Positions 1 through 5,689 of a stretch of DNA of 7,101 nucleotides are shown piece by piece. This DNA is from a bacterium. GTDB lineage: Bacteria > Bacillota > Bacilli > Lactobacillales > Streptococcaceae. The stretch covers positions 1-7,101 of the forward strand of contig CAJNBS010000030.1 in the NCBI GenBank assembly GCA_905221065.1. Direction: 5' to 3'. The notes below the pieces were generated by a model. It made no database searches and was not told the origin of the DNA. It saw only the letters and a list, made by a program, of their open reading frames with translations. Within the stretch, counting starts at the first letter, position 1, and every line of letters begins with the position of its first letter. The translations under genes and the position numbers were made by a program.

Positions 1-73
1 AAAGCTTCTCTATGCTATATCCTTGTTTTCTAAGTTCATAGATCTGAACTTTATCATCATAAGTTAATTTCAT
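1..73 (-). CDS. IS3-family transposase OrfA, N-terminal fragment (runs off the window)
   Basis: The frame starts with ATG at 73-71 and reads MKLTYDDKVQIYELRKQGYS followed by IEKL before the window ends, with no stop seen. Such an opening (basic and aromatic residues, then an R-K-Q-G-Y/x-S turn) is typical of the helix-turn-helix at the start of IS150-group OrfA, which binds the IS ends. In this family OrfA is normally joined to OrfB, the DDE integrase, by a -1 frameshift; neither the slip site nor OrfB is visible here. A G-rich stretch (GGGGTG, 82-87) is the only candidate ribosome-binding site, and it is buried in a hairpin arm. Whether the gene is intact cannot be judged from 24 codons. Confidence 0.7.
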   Translation of the reverse strand, partial: MKLTYDDKVQIYELRKQGYSIEKL

Positions 74-76
74 AAT

Positions 77-122
77 AAAAACACCCCAAAAGTTAGATTT
101 TTTCTGTCTAACTTTTGGGGTG
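77..122 (-). terminator. Terminator-like hairpin at the IS end, just upstream of orfA
   Basis: Arms 82-97 and 107-122 are perfect 16-bp inverted repeats (CACCCCAAAAGTTAGA and its complement) around a 9-nt loop (98-106). On the minus strand the stem is followed at once by five T residues (77-81), the form of an intrinsic terminator. It lies between the channel gene's 3' end and the transposase start. It can therefore end channel transcripts, and it should also stop outside transcripts from entering the transposase. It contains the IS terminal inverted repeat and the only Shine-Dalgarno candidate of orfA. Confidence 0.7.
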
Positions 123-163
123 CAGTTCATTCAACACCTGATATTATGCGTTTTATTGTGTCA

Positions 164-200
164 AGACTTACTTGATTTCTCCTCGAATCAAGTTTTGTCT
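164..200. repeat. Imperfect inverted repeat between the channel stop and the IS end
   Basis: Inner arms 170-177 (ACTTGATT) and 186-193 (AATCAAGT) pair perfectly around an 8-nt loop. Outer arms 164-167 (AGAC) and 197-200 (GTCT) extend the stem across a small internal loop. It starts 8 bp beyond the channel stop codon and no T-run follows it on either strand. It could be a 3'-end stabilising hairpin or a relic of the channel gene's original terminator, but that is inference. Confidence 0.45.
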
Positions 201-208
201 CACCTTTA

Positions 209-982
209 TTATATTTTTTCAACTAAGTCTTTTATCATTCGATATAGTTCTTCTATCTTTTCAGATTGTTTCTCTATTAATATTCTCTGACTAGATAATT
301 CATCTTGGAGTTTATCAAGTTTTATCTGTTCATCTGGATTATCTTTTACAAAAAAGTTCGTCAAGGCACTCGTTAACATTCCTATTGTACTAATCCCTAC
401 CAACATTAATAAAACAGCTATCCATTTCCCAAAAAGGGAAACTGGAACAATATCACCATAACCAACTGTCGTTACAGTAACAAGAGCCCACCAAAGACTA
501 TCTGAGAATGATTTTTCTTCAACTACAGATAAAATTGAACTTCCTACTAGCACGATAAAGATATTAACATACAAGATATAAAGCAGGCCATTTGTCCGTA
601 AGAATCTACTAATTTTTCTTTCTAATTTACCTGTAAGTCCAATTATTCTAAGTAAACGAGTCAGTTTCAGTAATTTTGTCAGCCTTGCTAGTCGAAAGAT
701 ACGCCCTAACCGAAATACTGTAAAAATAGCATTCAAAGGAAGGATAGCTAGCAGATCAAAGATATTTTCAAGTATGAATCGCCATTTCCCTTTACTTAAA
801 AAGAACCGCCAGGCATAATCCACCACGAAAACACCCCAAAGTAGTAAATCAATAATATTGTACGGAGGATTGTCCAAATCAACCATCTCAGCAAATCCAA
901 GCAAGACTAGAACAACAGATATCAACGCAAGTATGATAATCGTTGTATCATAGTAATCCTTAAATAACCATTTTCTTTTCAC
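209..982 (-). CDS. Voltage-gated-type potassium channel (six TM, single pore)
   Basis: A 257-residue membrane protein with the Kv layout. S1 is about residues 13-31, S2 about 42-61 (acidic D55), and S3 about 70-84 (D76 in NIFDLLAILP). S4 runs from 91 to 112 and carries a basic residue at every third position (R91, R94, R97, R100, K103, K106, R109, R112). S5 is about 131-153, the pore helix about 160-170, the selectivity filter TTVGYGD is at 171-177, and S6 is about 184-211. The filter is diagnostic for K+ selectivity. Residues from about 215 to the end are charged and heptad-like, probably a cytoplasmic coiled coil that helps tetramer assembly; no RCK/TrkA domain is present. The start is GTG at 982-980, chosen because AGGAGA (994-989) lies 6 nt upstream. 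It has its own promoter and is separated from vicX by a terminator. K+ channel identity is firm; voltage gating and physiological role are inferred. Confidence 0.9.
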   Translation of the reverse strand: MKRKWLFKDYYDTTIIILALISVVLVLLGFAEMVDLDNPPYNIIDLLLWGVFVVDYAWRFFLSKGKWRFILENIFDLLAILPLNAIFTVFRLGRIFRLARLTKLLKLTRLLRIIGLTGKLERKISRFLRTNGLLYILYVNIFIVLVGSSILSVVEEKSFSDSLWWALVTVTTVGYGDIVPVSLFGKWIAVLLMLVGISTIGMLTSALTNFFVKDNPDEQIKLDKLQDELSSQRILIEKQSEKIEELYRMIKDLVEKI

Positions 983-988
983 GCTATT

Positions 989-1018
989 TCTCCTATATCA
1001 TGTTTGAACATTATACCA
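989..1018 (-). promoter_or_regulatory. Extended -10 promoter and ribosome-binding site of the channel gene
   Basis: On the minus strand a TG-G-TATAAT extended -10 element occupies 1018-1010, with TATAAT at 1015-1010. No good -35 is visible at the expected distance, which is common for extended -10 promoters in streptococci. The predicted start of transcription is near 1003. The ribosome-binding site AGGAGA is at 994-989, 6 nt before the GTG start. The promoter lies downstream of the vicX terminator, so the channel is probably transcribed separately. Confidence 0.65.
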
Positions 1019-1040
1019 CAACAAATATCTACTAATTTAT

Positions 1041-1066
1041 AAAAAGAAGGCACTCGCCTTCTTTTT
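1041..1066 (-). terminator. Intrinsic terminator of the vicRKX operon, overlapping the vicX stop codon
   Basis: Arms 1041-1051 (AAAAAGAAGGC) and 1056-1066 (GCCTTCTTTTT) form a perfect 11-bp stem with loop ACTC (1052-1055). The minus-strand transcript ends in T5 (1045-1041). The first bases of the stem are the last bases of the vicX TAA (1067-1065). The structure is symmetrical, with a T-run on each strand, but no plus-strand gene is seen that would use it. Confidence 0.85.
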
Positions 1067-1874
1067 ATATATCTGTCAATGGTGTTGCGGTATCTGGTGA
1101 GGTATCATAAACCTTAAAGTCTACTCCGACTCCCAGATCAGCTTGTGCTAACTGATTGACCATAGTCATGTGAGCTAGCTCCTTGATATTGTTTTCCTTA
1201 GACAAGTGACCAAGGTAGATTTTCTTAGTGCGATTTCCTAGCGTCCGAATCATAGCTTCAGCACCATCTTCATTAGAAAGGTGACCGAGATCCGATAGGA
1301 TTCGTTGTTTGAGTCGCCAAGCGTAAGAACCTGCTCGCAAAATCTCTACATCATGATTTGACTCGATAAGATAGCCATCCGCATTTTCGACAATTCCTGC
1401 CATACGGTCACTGACATAACCTGTATCTGTCAAAAGGACAAAACTTTTATCATCCTTCATAAAACGATAGAACTGCGGTGCGACTGCATCATGGCTTACA
1501 CCAAAACTCTCGATGTCAATATCTCCAAATGTTTTGGTTTTGCCCATCTCAAAGATGTGCTTCTGAGAAGAATCCACCTTGCCAAGATACTTACTATTTT
1601 CCATAGCTTGCCAGGTCTTTTCATTGGCATAAAGATCCATACCATACTTGCGAGCCAAAACTCCCACTCCATGGATATGGTCTGAATGCTCATGCGTAAT
1701 CAAGATGGCATCCAGATCTTCTGGTTTGCGATTAATTTCAGCAAGTAGGCTAGTAATCTTTTTACCAGACAAGCCTGCATCTACTAAAAGCTTCTTTTTT
1801 GGGGTTTCCAGATAAAAGGAATTCCCACTGGAACCCGACGCTAAAATACTGTATTTAAAGCCTTTTTCACTCAT
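1065..1874 (-). CDS. vicX: VicX (YycJ/WalJ), metallo-beta-lactamase-fold hydrolase of the vic operon
   Basis: A 269-residue cytosolic protein of the MBL-fold YycJ family. The signature T-H61-E-H63-S-D65-H66 at residues 60-66 supplies metal ligands. H128 (GVSHDA), D150 (LLTDTGY), ESNHD (171-175), and the two GHLS motifs with H198 and H223 are the other conserved metal or active-site positions. The family is the third member of streptococcal vicRKX and walRK operons. It is related to nuclease-type MBL proteins and has been linked to DNA repair and to VicRK signalling, but its substrate is not settled. The ATG at 1874-1872 lies one base after the vicK stop codon (1878-1876), and the only Shine-Dalgarno candidate (GGGAGG) is rather far upstream inside vicK, so translation is probably coupled to vicK. 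A terminator overlaps its 3' end. Identification is firm; biochemical role is less so. Confidence 0.93.
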   Translation of the reverse strand: MSEKGFKYSILASGSSGNSFYLETPKKKLLVDAGLSGKKITSLLAEINRKPEDLDAILITHEHSDHIHGVGVLARKYGMDLYANEKTWQAMENSKYLGKVDSSQKHIFEMGKTKTFGDIDIESFGVSHDAVAPQFYRFMKDDKSFVLLTDTGYVSDRMAGIVENADGYLIESNHDVEILRAGSYAWRLKQRILSDLGHLSNEDGAEAMIRTLGNRTKKIYLGHLSKENNIKELAHMTMVNQLAQADLGVGVDFKVYDTSPDTATPLTDI

Positions 1875-1875
1875 T

Positions 1876-3225
1876 CTAGTCTTCTACTTCATCCTCCCAT
1901 ACTTCTTCTTTCACTGCATCCTTATCATAAGGGAGAACTATTGTGAAAGTTGATCCCTTACCGTATTCACTCTTGGCCCAAATAAAACCATTATGCTGTT
2001 TGATAATTTCTTTGGCAATAGACAGTCCCAGACCTGTCCCACCCTGGGCACGACTTCTAGCACGATCCACACGATAAAAACGGTCAAAGATGCGTGGTAA
2101 ATCCTGCTTAGGAATACCCAAACCTTGGTCTGAGATGGATAAAATCATCTGATCATCAGTCGTCTTCATGGTCACTGTGATTTTCCCACCATCTGGCGAA
2201 TACTTGATGGCATTGTTAAGAATATTATCAATGACCTGTGTCATCTTATCTGTATCAATTTCAATCCAGACAGAGGTAATTGGGTAATCTCTCACCAGTT
2301 CATATTTCTTCTCTTCATCCTGCCCTCTGATCTGATCAAAACGGTTGAGGATAAAAGTAATAAAGGCAGTAAAGTTAATCAGTTCCACATCCAGATGACT
2401 GGTCGCATTGTCAATCCGAGAGAGATGGAGGAGGTCAGTTACCATGCGCATCATACGATTGGTTTCGTCTAGAGACACCTTGATAAAGTCTGGTGCAACA
2501 GGTTCTGACAAGGCTCCCTCATCCAAAGCTTCAAGATAGGATTTTACACTAGTCAAAGGAGTTCGTAACTCATGACTAACATTGGAAACAAAGAGTCTCC
2601 GCTCGCGTTCCTCCTTCTCCTGCTCCGTCGTATCATGCAAAACAGCAACCAGACCCGAAATAAAGCCAGACTCTCGACGAATCAAAGCAAAGCGAACACG
2701 AAGGCTCAGATACTCACCATTAGCATCCTGGGAATCAATGATGAGCTCAGGAATTTGGGTGATCAAATCACGAAGTTCATACTCATCTTCAATCTTAAGT
2801 AATTCTAGAATACTTTTGTTGAGAACATCTTCTTTCTGAACACCTAACTGTTTCTTAGCCATGTCATTAATCATGGTAATCTTCCCACGACGATTGGTCG
2901 CAAGGACTCCGTCCGTCATGTAAGATAGGATACTATGTAATCGTTTACTCTCCTGTTCTAGATTTTCTTGAGTCAACCGAATTACTTCTGATAAATCATT
3001 GAGATTATTGGTAATATTAGTGATTTCAGAGCTTCCCTGCATATCCAATACCTGAGAATAATCTCCTGCAATCAGGTCTTTTACCTTTTGATTGATTTGC
3101 TTCAACCGAATATTATCCCGCCGATTTTCTAGCAAGAGCAAGGTCACTACTAAAATAAAGCCAAGTAAAATGAGGATAAAGATAAAATCACTAGTTAAAA
3201 CTGTATCTTTAATTAGTTTAATCAT
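1876..3225 (-). CDS. vicK: VicK (WalK), sensor histidine kinase for cell-wall homeostasis
   Basis: This 449-residue kinase has one transmembrane helix (about 12-33) with almost nothing outside the membrane. A HAMP-like linker follows (about 34-90), then a PAS domain (about 92-200). The DHp helix carries the phospho-accepting H218 in [10 protein letters not shown]. The ATPase domain shows the N box (about 333-343, [11 protein letters not shown]), G1 DQGLG (366-370), F box (about 378-385) and G2 GTGLGLS (396-402). All kinase motifs are intact. In the family VicK phosphorylates VicR and also acts as its phosphatase, controlling peptidoglycan hydrolases and surface genes. The short periplasm-less form is the streptococcal type, whereas Bacillus WalK has two TM helices and a large extracellular domain. 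The ATG (3225-3223) overlaps the vicR stop by 8 bp (ATGATTAA), indicating translational coupling. No yycH or yycI follows, as usual in streptococci. Confidence 0.96.
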   Translation of the reverse strand: MIKLIKDTVLTSDFIFILILLGFILVVTLLLLENRRDNIRLKQINQKVKDLIAGDYSQVLDMQGSSEITNITNNLNDLSEVIRLTQENLEQESKRLHSILSYMTDGVLATNRRGKITMINDMAKKQLGVQKEDVLNKSILELLKIEDEYELRDLITQIPELIIDSQDANGEYLSLRVRFALIRRESGFISGLVAVLHDTTEQEKEERERRLFVSNVSHELRTPLTSVKSYLEALDEGALSEPVAPDFIKVSLDETNRMMRMVTDLLHLSRIDNATSHLDVELINFTAFITFILNRFDQIRGQDEEKKYELVRDYPITSVWIEIDTDKMTQVIDNILNNAIKYSPDGGKITVTMKTTDDQMILSISDQGLGIPKQDLPRIFDRFYRVDRARSRAQGGTGLGLSIAKEIIKQHNGFIWAKSEYGKGSTFTIVLPYDKDAVKEEVWEDEVED

Positions 3226-3925
3226 TATTTCTCATATAATAACCAACACCGCGACGTGTTAGGATATATTCAGGACGACTTGGTGTATCTTCAATCTTCT
3301 CACGCAAACGTCTGATGGTTACGTCAACTGTTCGAACATCTCCGAAATAATCATACCCCCAGACCGTTTCAAGCAAGTGTTCACGCGTAATTACTTGACC
3401 GATATGAGAAGCCAAGTGATACAAAAGCTCAAATTCACGGTGGGTTAAATCTAGTTCTTCACCGTATTTCTTAGCAACATAGGCATCTGGAACAATCTCC
3501 AAATCCCCAATTTGCAAGGGTTGAGTTTTCTTTTCATCAGACTCTTGATTATCTACAGAAGTCAAATCTGTGCGACGAAGGAGAGCTTTGACACGCGCCT
3601 GCAACTCACGATTTGAGAAGGGTTTTGTCACATAGTCATCCGCTCCAAGCTCCAAACCGATAACCTTATCAAATTCGCTATCCTTAGCTGACAGCATGAT
3701 AATAGGTACACTACTGGTCTTGCGAATAGTCTTCGCAACTTCTAAACCATCAATTTCTGGAAGCATCAAATCCAGAATAATAATATCTGGTTGCTCTGCT
3801 TCAAATTGCTCTAGAGCTTCACGACCATTAAAAGCAGTTACAACCTCGTAACCTTCCTTGGTCATATTAAACTTGATAATATCCGAGATTGGTTTTTCAT
3901 CATCTACAATTAATATTTTTTTCAT
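3218..3925 (-). CDS. vicR: VicR (WalR), OmpR-family response regulator
   Basis: A 235-residue two-domain regulator. The receiver domain (about 1-118) has the acidic pair D8/D9, phospho-acceptor D52 in ILDLMLP, switch residue S79 and K101 in TKPF. The C-terminal winged-helix DNA-binding domain (about 133-232) contains the LTHREFELL segment and the recognition-helix region [15 protein letters not shown], ending with TRRGVGYY. The family binds paired TGT-rich half-sites and controls murein hydrolases such as pcsB; in pneumococcus VicR is the essential member of the system. The start at 3925 is chosen because AAGGTGA stands just upstream and the protein then begins [10 protein letters not shown] as in its relatives. 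A longer frame from a TTG at 3967 would contain the promoter -10. It is the first gene of vicRKX, and its last 8 bp overlap vicK. Confidence 0.97.
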   Translation of the reverse strand: MKKILIVDDEKPISDIIKFNMTKEGYEVVTAFNGREALEQFEAEQPDIIILDLMLPEIDGLEVAKTIRKTSSVPIIMLSAKDSEFDKVIGLELGADDYVTKPFSNRELQARVKALLRRTDLTSVDNQESDEKKTQPLQIGDLEIVPDAYVAKKYGEELDLTHREFELLYHLASHIGQVITREHLLETVWGYDYFGDVRTVDVTIRRLREKIEDTPSRPEYILTRRGVGYYMRNND

Positions 3926-3930
3926 TTGTT

Positions 3931-3977
3931 CACCTTTTTCTCTACTATTATACCAAAAAAATAACAAGAAGACACAA
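3931..3977 (-). promoter_or_regulatory. Promoter and ribosome-binding site of vicRKX
   Basis: On the minus strand TG-G-TATAAT is at 3955-3947, an extended -10 with a perfect TATAAT at 3952-3947. A weak -35 candidate TTGTGT (3977-3972) sits 19 bp away, and a tract of seven T residues fills part of the spacer. The predicted transcript start is near 3940. The ribosome-binding site AAAAGGTG is at 3938-3931, close to the ATG at 3925. The promoter fills the 55-bp gap after mutY. Confidence 0.65.
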
Positions 3978-3980
3978 TAG

Positions 3981-5156
3981 CTAGTCTTTGCTCCTGTCTA
4001 AGTTGGCTTTTGCATAAGCCTGCCAGATTTTTTGTTGGGGTTTGGCAAGTGGGTAATTTTTAAACTCTTCTGGTGAAAGCCAGCGAACCTCTCTATCTGA
4101 AAAATCATGGAAATCACTCACCTGACCTGCTAGAATTTGAACATGCCATTTGCGATGGCTAAAAACATGCTTGACAGTCTCAAAACAAATATTAAGCCAA
4201 TCAACATCTAGGTCATAGTCCTGCTGGAAACTCTCTTCTGGACTGGGTCCAAAATTCACACTTTCTTCTGCAACCTGATGAAAGAGGTCAAACTGCTCTT
4301 CTTGCGAAAACTCATCTACTTCTATCAAGGGAAAATGCCAAAATCCTGCTAACAACTTTTCGCTTTCATTTTTTTCAAGTAGAAATTGTCCCTGAGCATT
4401 TTTCACAACTAGGGCTTTTAGATAAATAGGAACTGGCTTTTTCTTGGGAGCCTTAATTGGATAACGGTCCATTGTGCCATTCTGATATGCCGCACTGAAG
4501 TCCTTAACTGGGCTTTCTTCTGGCCTAGGATTTACTGGCGCCTCAATATCAGACCCTAGATCCATTAGAGCTTGATTAAAGTCACCCGGACGCTCTGGGT
4601 CAATCAAGATTTCCATCATTGCCTGAAAAATTTTGCGATTACTTGGAATCCCAATATCATGGTTGACTTCGAACAGACGGGCCAAAACACGCATAACATT
4701 ACCATCTACAGCTGGCTCAGGCAAGTTAAAAGCAATACTAGAAATGGCTCCTGCTGTATAAGGACCAATCCCTTTCAAGCTGGAAATTCCTTCATAGGTA
4801 TTTGGAAATTGGCCACCAAAGTCAGTCATAATCTGCTGGGCTGCAGCCTGCATATTACGTACTCGAGAATAATATCCCAAACCTTCCCAAGCCTTCAACA
4901 AACGCTCTTCAGGGGCATTCGCCAGACTTTCAACTGTTGGAAACCAGTCCAAGAATCGTTCGTAGTATGGAATAACTGTATCCACTCTGGTCTGCTGAAG
5001 CATGATTTCAGATACCCAGATATGATAAGGATTTTTACTTCTACGCCAAGGTAAATCTCGTTTATTTTCATCATACCAAGCGAGAAGTTTCTCACGGAAA
5101 GAAATGATCTTCTCCTCCGGCCACATGACGATACCGTATTCTTTCAAATCTAACAT
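3981..5156 (-). CDS. mutY: MutY adenine DNA glycosylase, form without the iron-sulfur cluster
   Basis: A 391-residue protein that removes adenine mispaired with 8-oxoguanine. The N-terminal HhH-GPD fold (about 15-225) shows [10 protein letters not shown] with catalytic E50, the helix-hairpin-helix [11 protein letters not shown] (127-137), and the catalytic aspartate D151 in AVDGNV. A linker (about 226-240) leads to the NUDIX-like domain that recognises 8-oxoG (about 241-380), including the F332-S333-H334 loop that contacts the lesion in known MutY structures. The four cysteines that bind [4Fe-4S] in most MutYs (C-x6-C-x2-C-x5-C) are replaced in perfect register by E205, P212, S215 and S221. 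This matches the clusterless MutYs reported from lactic acid bacteria, so the gene is probably functional. The ATG at 5156 is preferred because the protein then has the length I expect for streptococcal MutY, but it lacks a Shine-Dalgarno; M11 at 5126 is an alternative that also lacks one. Confidence 0.94.
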   Translation of the reverse strand: MLDLKEYGIVMWPEEKIISFREKLLAWYDENKRDLPWRRSKNPYHIWVSEIMLQQTRVDTVIPYYERFLDWFPTVESLANAPEERLLKAWEGLGYYSRVRNMQAAAQQIMTDFGGQFPNTYEGISSLKGIGPYTAGAISSIAFNLPEPAVDGNVMRVLARLFEVNHDIGIPSNRKIFQAMMEILIDPERPGDFNQALMDLGSDIEAPVNPRPEESPVKDFSAAYQNGTMDRYPIKAPKKKPVPIYLKALVVKNAQGQFLLEKNESEKLLAGFWHFPLIEVDEFSQEEQFDLFHQVAEESVNFGPSPEESFQQDYDLDVDWLNICFETVKHVFSHRKWHVQILAGQVSDFHDFSDREVRWLSPEEFKNYPLAKPQQKIWQAYAKANLDRSKD

Positions 5157-5162
5157 ATCTCT

Positions 5163-5191
5163 AGTATAACACAGAAGATTTCACCTGTCTT
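5163..5191 (-). promoter_or_regulatory. Putative mutY promoter giving a leaderless transcript
   Basis: On the minus strand AAGACA (5191-5186, four of six matches to TTGACA) is followed after exactly 17 bp by TATACT (5168-5163). A TG at 5171-5170 extends the -10. Counting six bases beyond the -10 puts transcription start on the A of the ATG at 5156, or at most two or three bases before it. There is no room for a normal ribosome-binding site. Confidence 0.55.
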
Positions 5192-5260
5192 TGTATCTGA
5201 TTTATAATATTTTCAATAGATAGTATATAACTTTTCTATCTACTTAAATATTTGATATGA

Positions 5261-5324
5261 CTCAGCTGAAAATCAATAAAATATCGGAGAAGGTGATTAT
5301 CCACCTTCATGGTTTGATTTTGAG
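5261..5324. repeat. Nested inverted repeat next to the BOX element
   Basis: An outer pair AAAATCAA (5269-5276) and TTGATTTT (5314-5321), extended by CTCA (5261-5264) and GAG (5322-5324) around a bulge, encloses an inner pair GAAGGTG (5289-5295) and CACCTTC (5302-5308) with a 6-nt loop. It ends 8 bp from the BOX element. The only other structure seen between it and mutY is a weak 7-bp inverted repeat (TAGATAG at 5217-5223, CTATCTA at 5236-5242) and the mutY promoter. I do not recognise it as a named repeat family. Confidence 0.4.
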
Positions 5325-5331
5325 ACAAATA

Positions 5332-5481
5332 ATACTCAATGAAAATCAAAGAGAAAACTAGGAAGCTAGCCGCAGGTTGCTCAAATCACTGCTTTGAGGT
5401 TGTAGATAAGACTGACGAAGTCAGTCACATATATAATCCAAGGTGAAGCTGACGTGGTTCGAAGAGATTTTAGAAGAGTAT
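5332..5481 (-). repeat. BOX element, boxA-boxB-boxC type
   Basis: A 150-bp copy of the BOX repeat of pneumococcus and its relatives, with boxA at the high-coordinate end. Read on the minus strand it starts ATACTCTTC and contains CCACGTCAGCTTCACCTTG, the boxA core; the complement matches most of the well-known BOX-A typing primer. BoxB lies roughly between 5380 and 5425 and includes the palindrome ACTGAC-GAA-GTCAGT (5411-5425). BoxC lies at about 5332-5380 (CTAGGAAGCTAGCCGCAGG on the plus strand). The ends pair as ATACTC (5332-5337) with GAGTAT (5476-5481), and AAAATC (5342-5347) with GATTTT (5466-5471), so the transcript can fold into one long structure. Only one boxB is present. BOX elements are non-autonomous repeats that can affect nearby gene expression. 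This one lies between hup and mutY. Confidence 0.9.
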
Positions 5482-5631
5482 AAGCTAGAAATACAGTATT
5501 ATTTAAAATAGTCGATCATCCTACGGATAAACAATAAAGACTCATCTCTCTTATAAAACAATAAAAACTCAGATTGATACCATCCTAAAACAAGTAACAA
5601 AGGGAAAAATAGTGTTTTGCCCCCTATACAC
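5482..5631. other. Gene-free AT-rich spacer between the hup terminator and the BOX element
   Basis: No plausible coding frame, RNA gene or convincing promoter is seen here. The one structure is a 16-nt near-perfect direct repeat, AAACAATAAAGACTCA (5529-5544) and AAACAATAAAAACTCA (5556-5571), differing at one base and 27 bp apart from start to start. Together with the BOX element and the nested inverted repeat, it makes up the roughly 475-bp gene-free stretch from 5157 to 5631. Confidence 0.5.
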
Positions 5632-5679
5632 AAAAAAAGCCTATTGACCAAGCTAGAAAGCTTGATACAATAGGCTTTT
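5632..5679 (-). terminator. Long intrinsic terminator of hup
   Basis: Outer arms AAAAGCCTATTG (5635-5646) and CAATAGGCTTTT (5668-5679) are a perfect 12-bp match. An inner stem CAAGCT (5649-5654) with AGCTTG (5659-5664) closes on loop AGAA. On the minus strand the structure is followed by seven T residues (5638-5632). It begins 11 bp after the hup stop codon, as expected for a heavily transcribed single gene. Confidence 0.92.
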
Positions 5680-5689
5680 AAAAGGCTGA

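Larger units (their letters stand above)
1..129 (-). mobile_element. Left end of an IS3-family (IS150/IS861-like) insertion sequence, truncated by the window edge
   Basis: Read on the minus strand, the element begins near 129 with TGAACTGCACCCC and continues with AAAAGTTAGACAG. This resembles the terminal inverted repeat of streptococcal IS3-family elements of the IS150 group, which usually begin with TG. A transposase orfA start follows at 73. The rest of the element, the second inverted repeat and the second copy of any target-site duplication lie to the left of the window. The outer boundary is uncertain by a few bases (about 122-131), because the other end would be needed to define it. 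The family call rests on recognising the end sequence and the first 24 residues, so the exact IS name is left open. Confidence 0.7.

Noticed and set aside
1491..1693. Short open frames on both strands inside vicX
   Set aside because: Both are out-of-frame readings of the intact MBL-fold gene, with no initiation signals.
2572..2839. Two overlapping plus-strand frames inside vicK
   Set aside because: They lie antisense to the conserved PAS domain and start of the kinase core, and have no homology or start signals that I recognise.
3926..3967. Longer VicR beginning at an in-frame TTG at 3967
   Set aside because: The extra 14 codons contain the TATAAT promoter element and the ribosome-binding site, and the sequence does not resemble response-regulator N termini.
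4492..4545. mutY as a damaged pseudogene because of the missing cysteines
   Set aside because: The frame is intact, the catalytic and lesion-recognition residues are kept, and cysteine-free MutY is known in lactic acid bacteria.
4572..5054. 160-codon open frame on the plus strand inside mutY
   Set aside because: It is antisense to a clearly coding mutY, has no ribosome-binding site or recognisable domain, and its residue composition looks like a shadow translation.
4895..5095. 66-codon minus-strand frame inside mutY
   Set aside because: It is an alternate reading frame of the HhH-GPD domain, with no independent start signal.
5529..5571. CRISPR-like repeat pair
   Set aside because: Only two short, imperfect copies in AT-rich DNA, with an 11-nt gap and no cas genes nearby.
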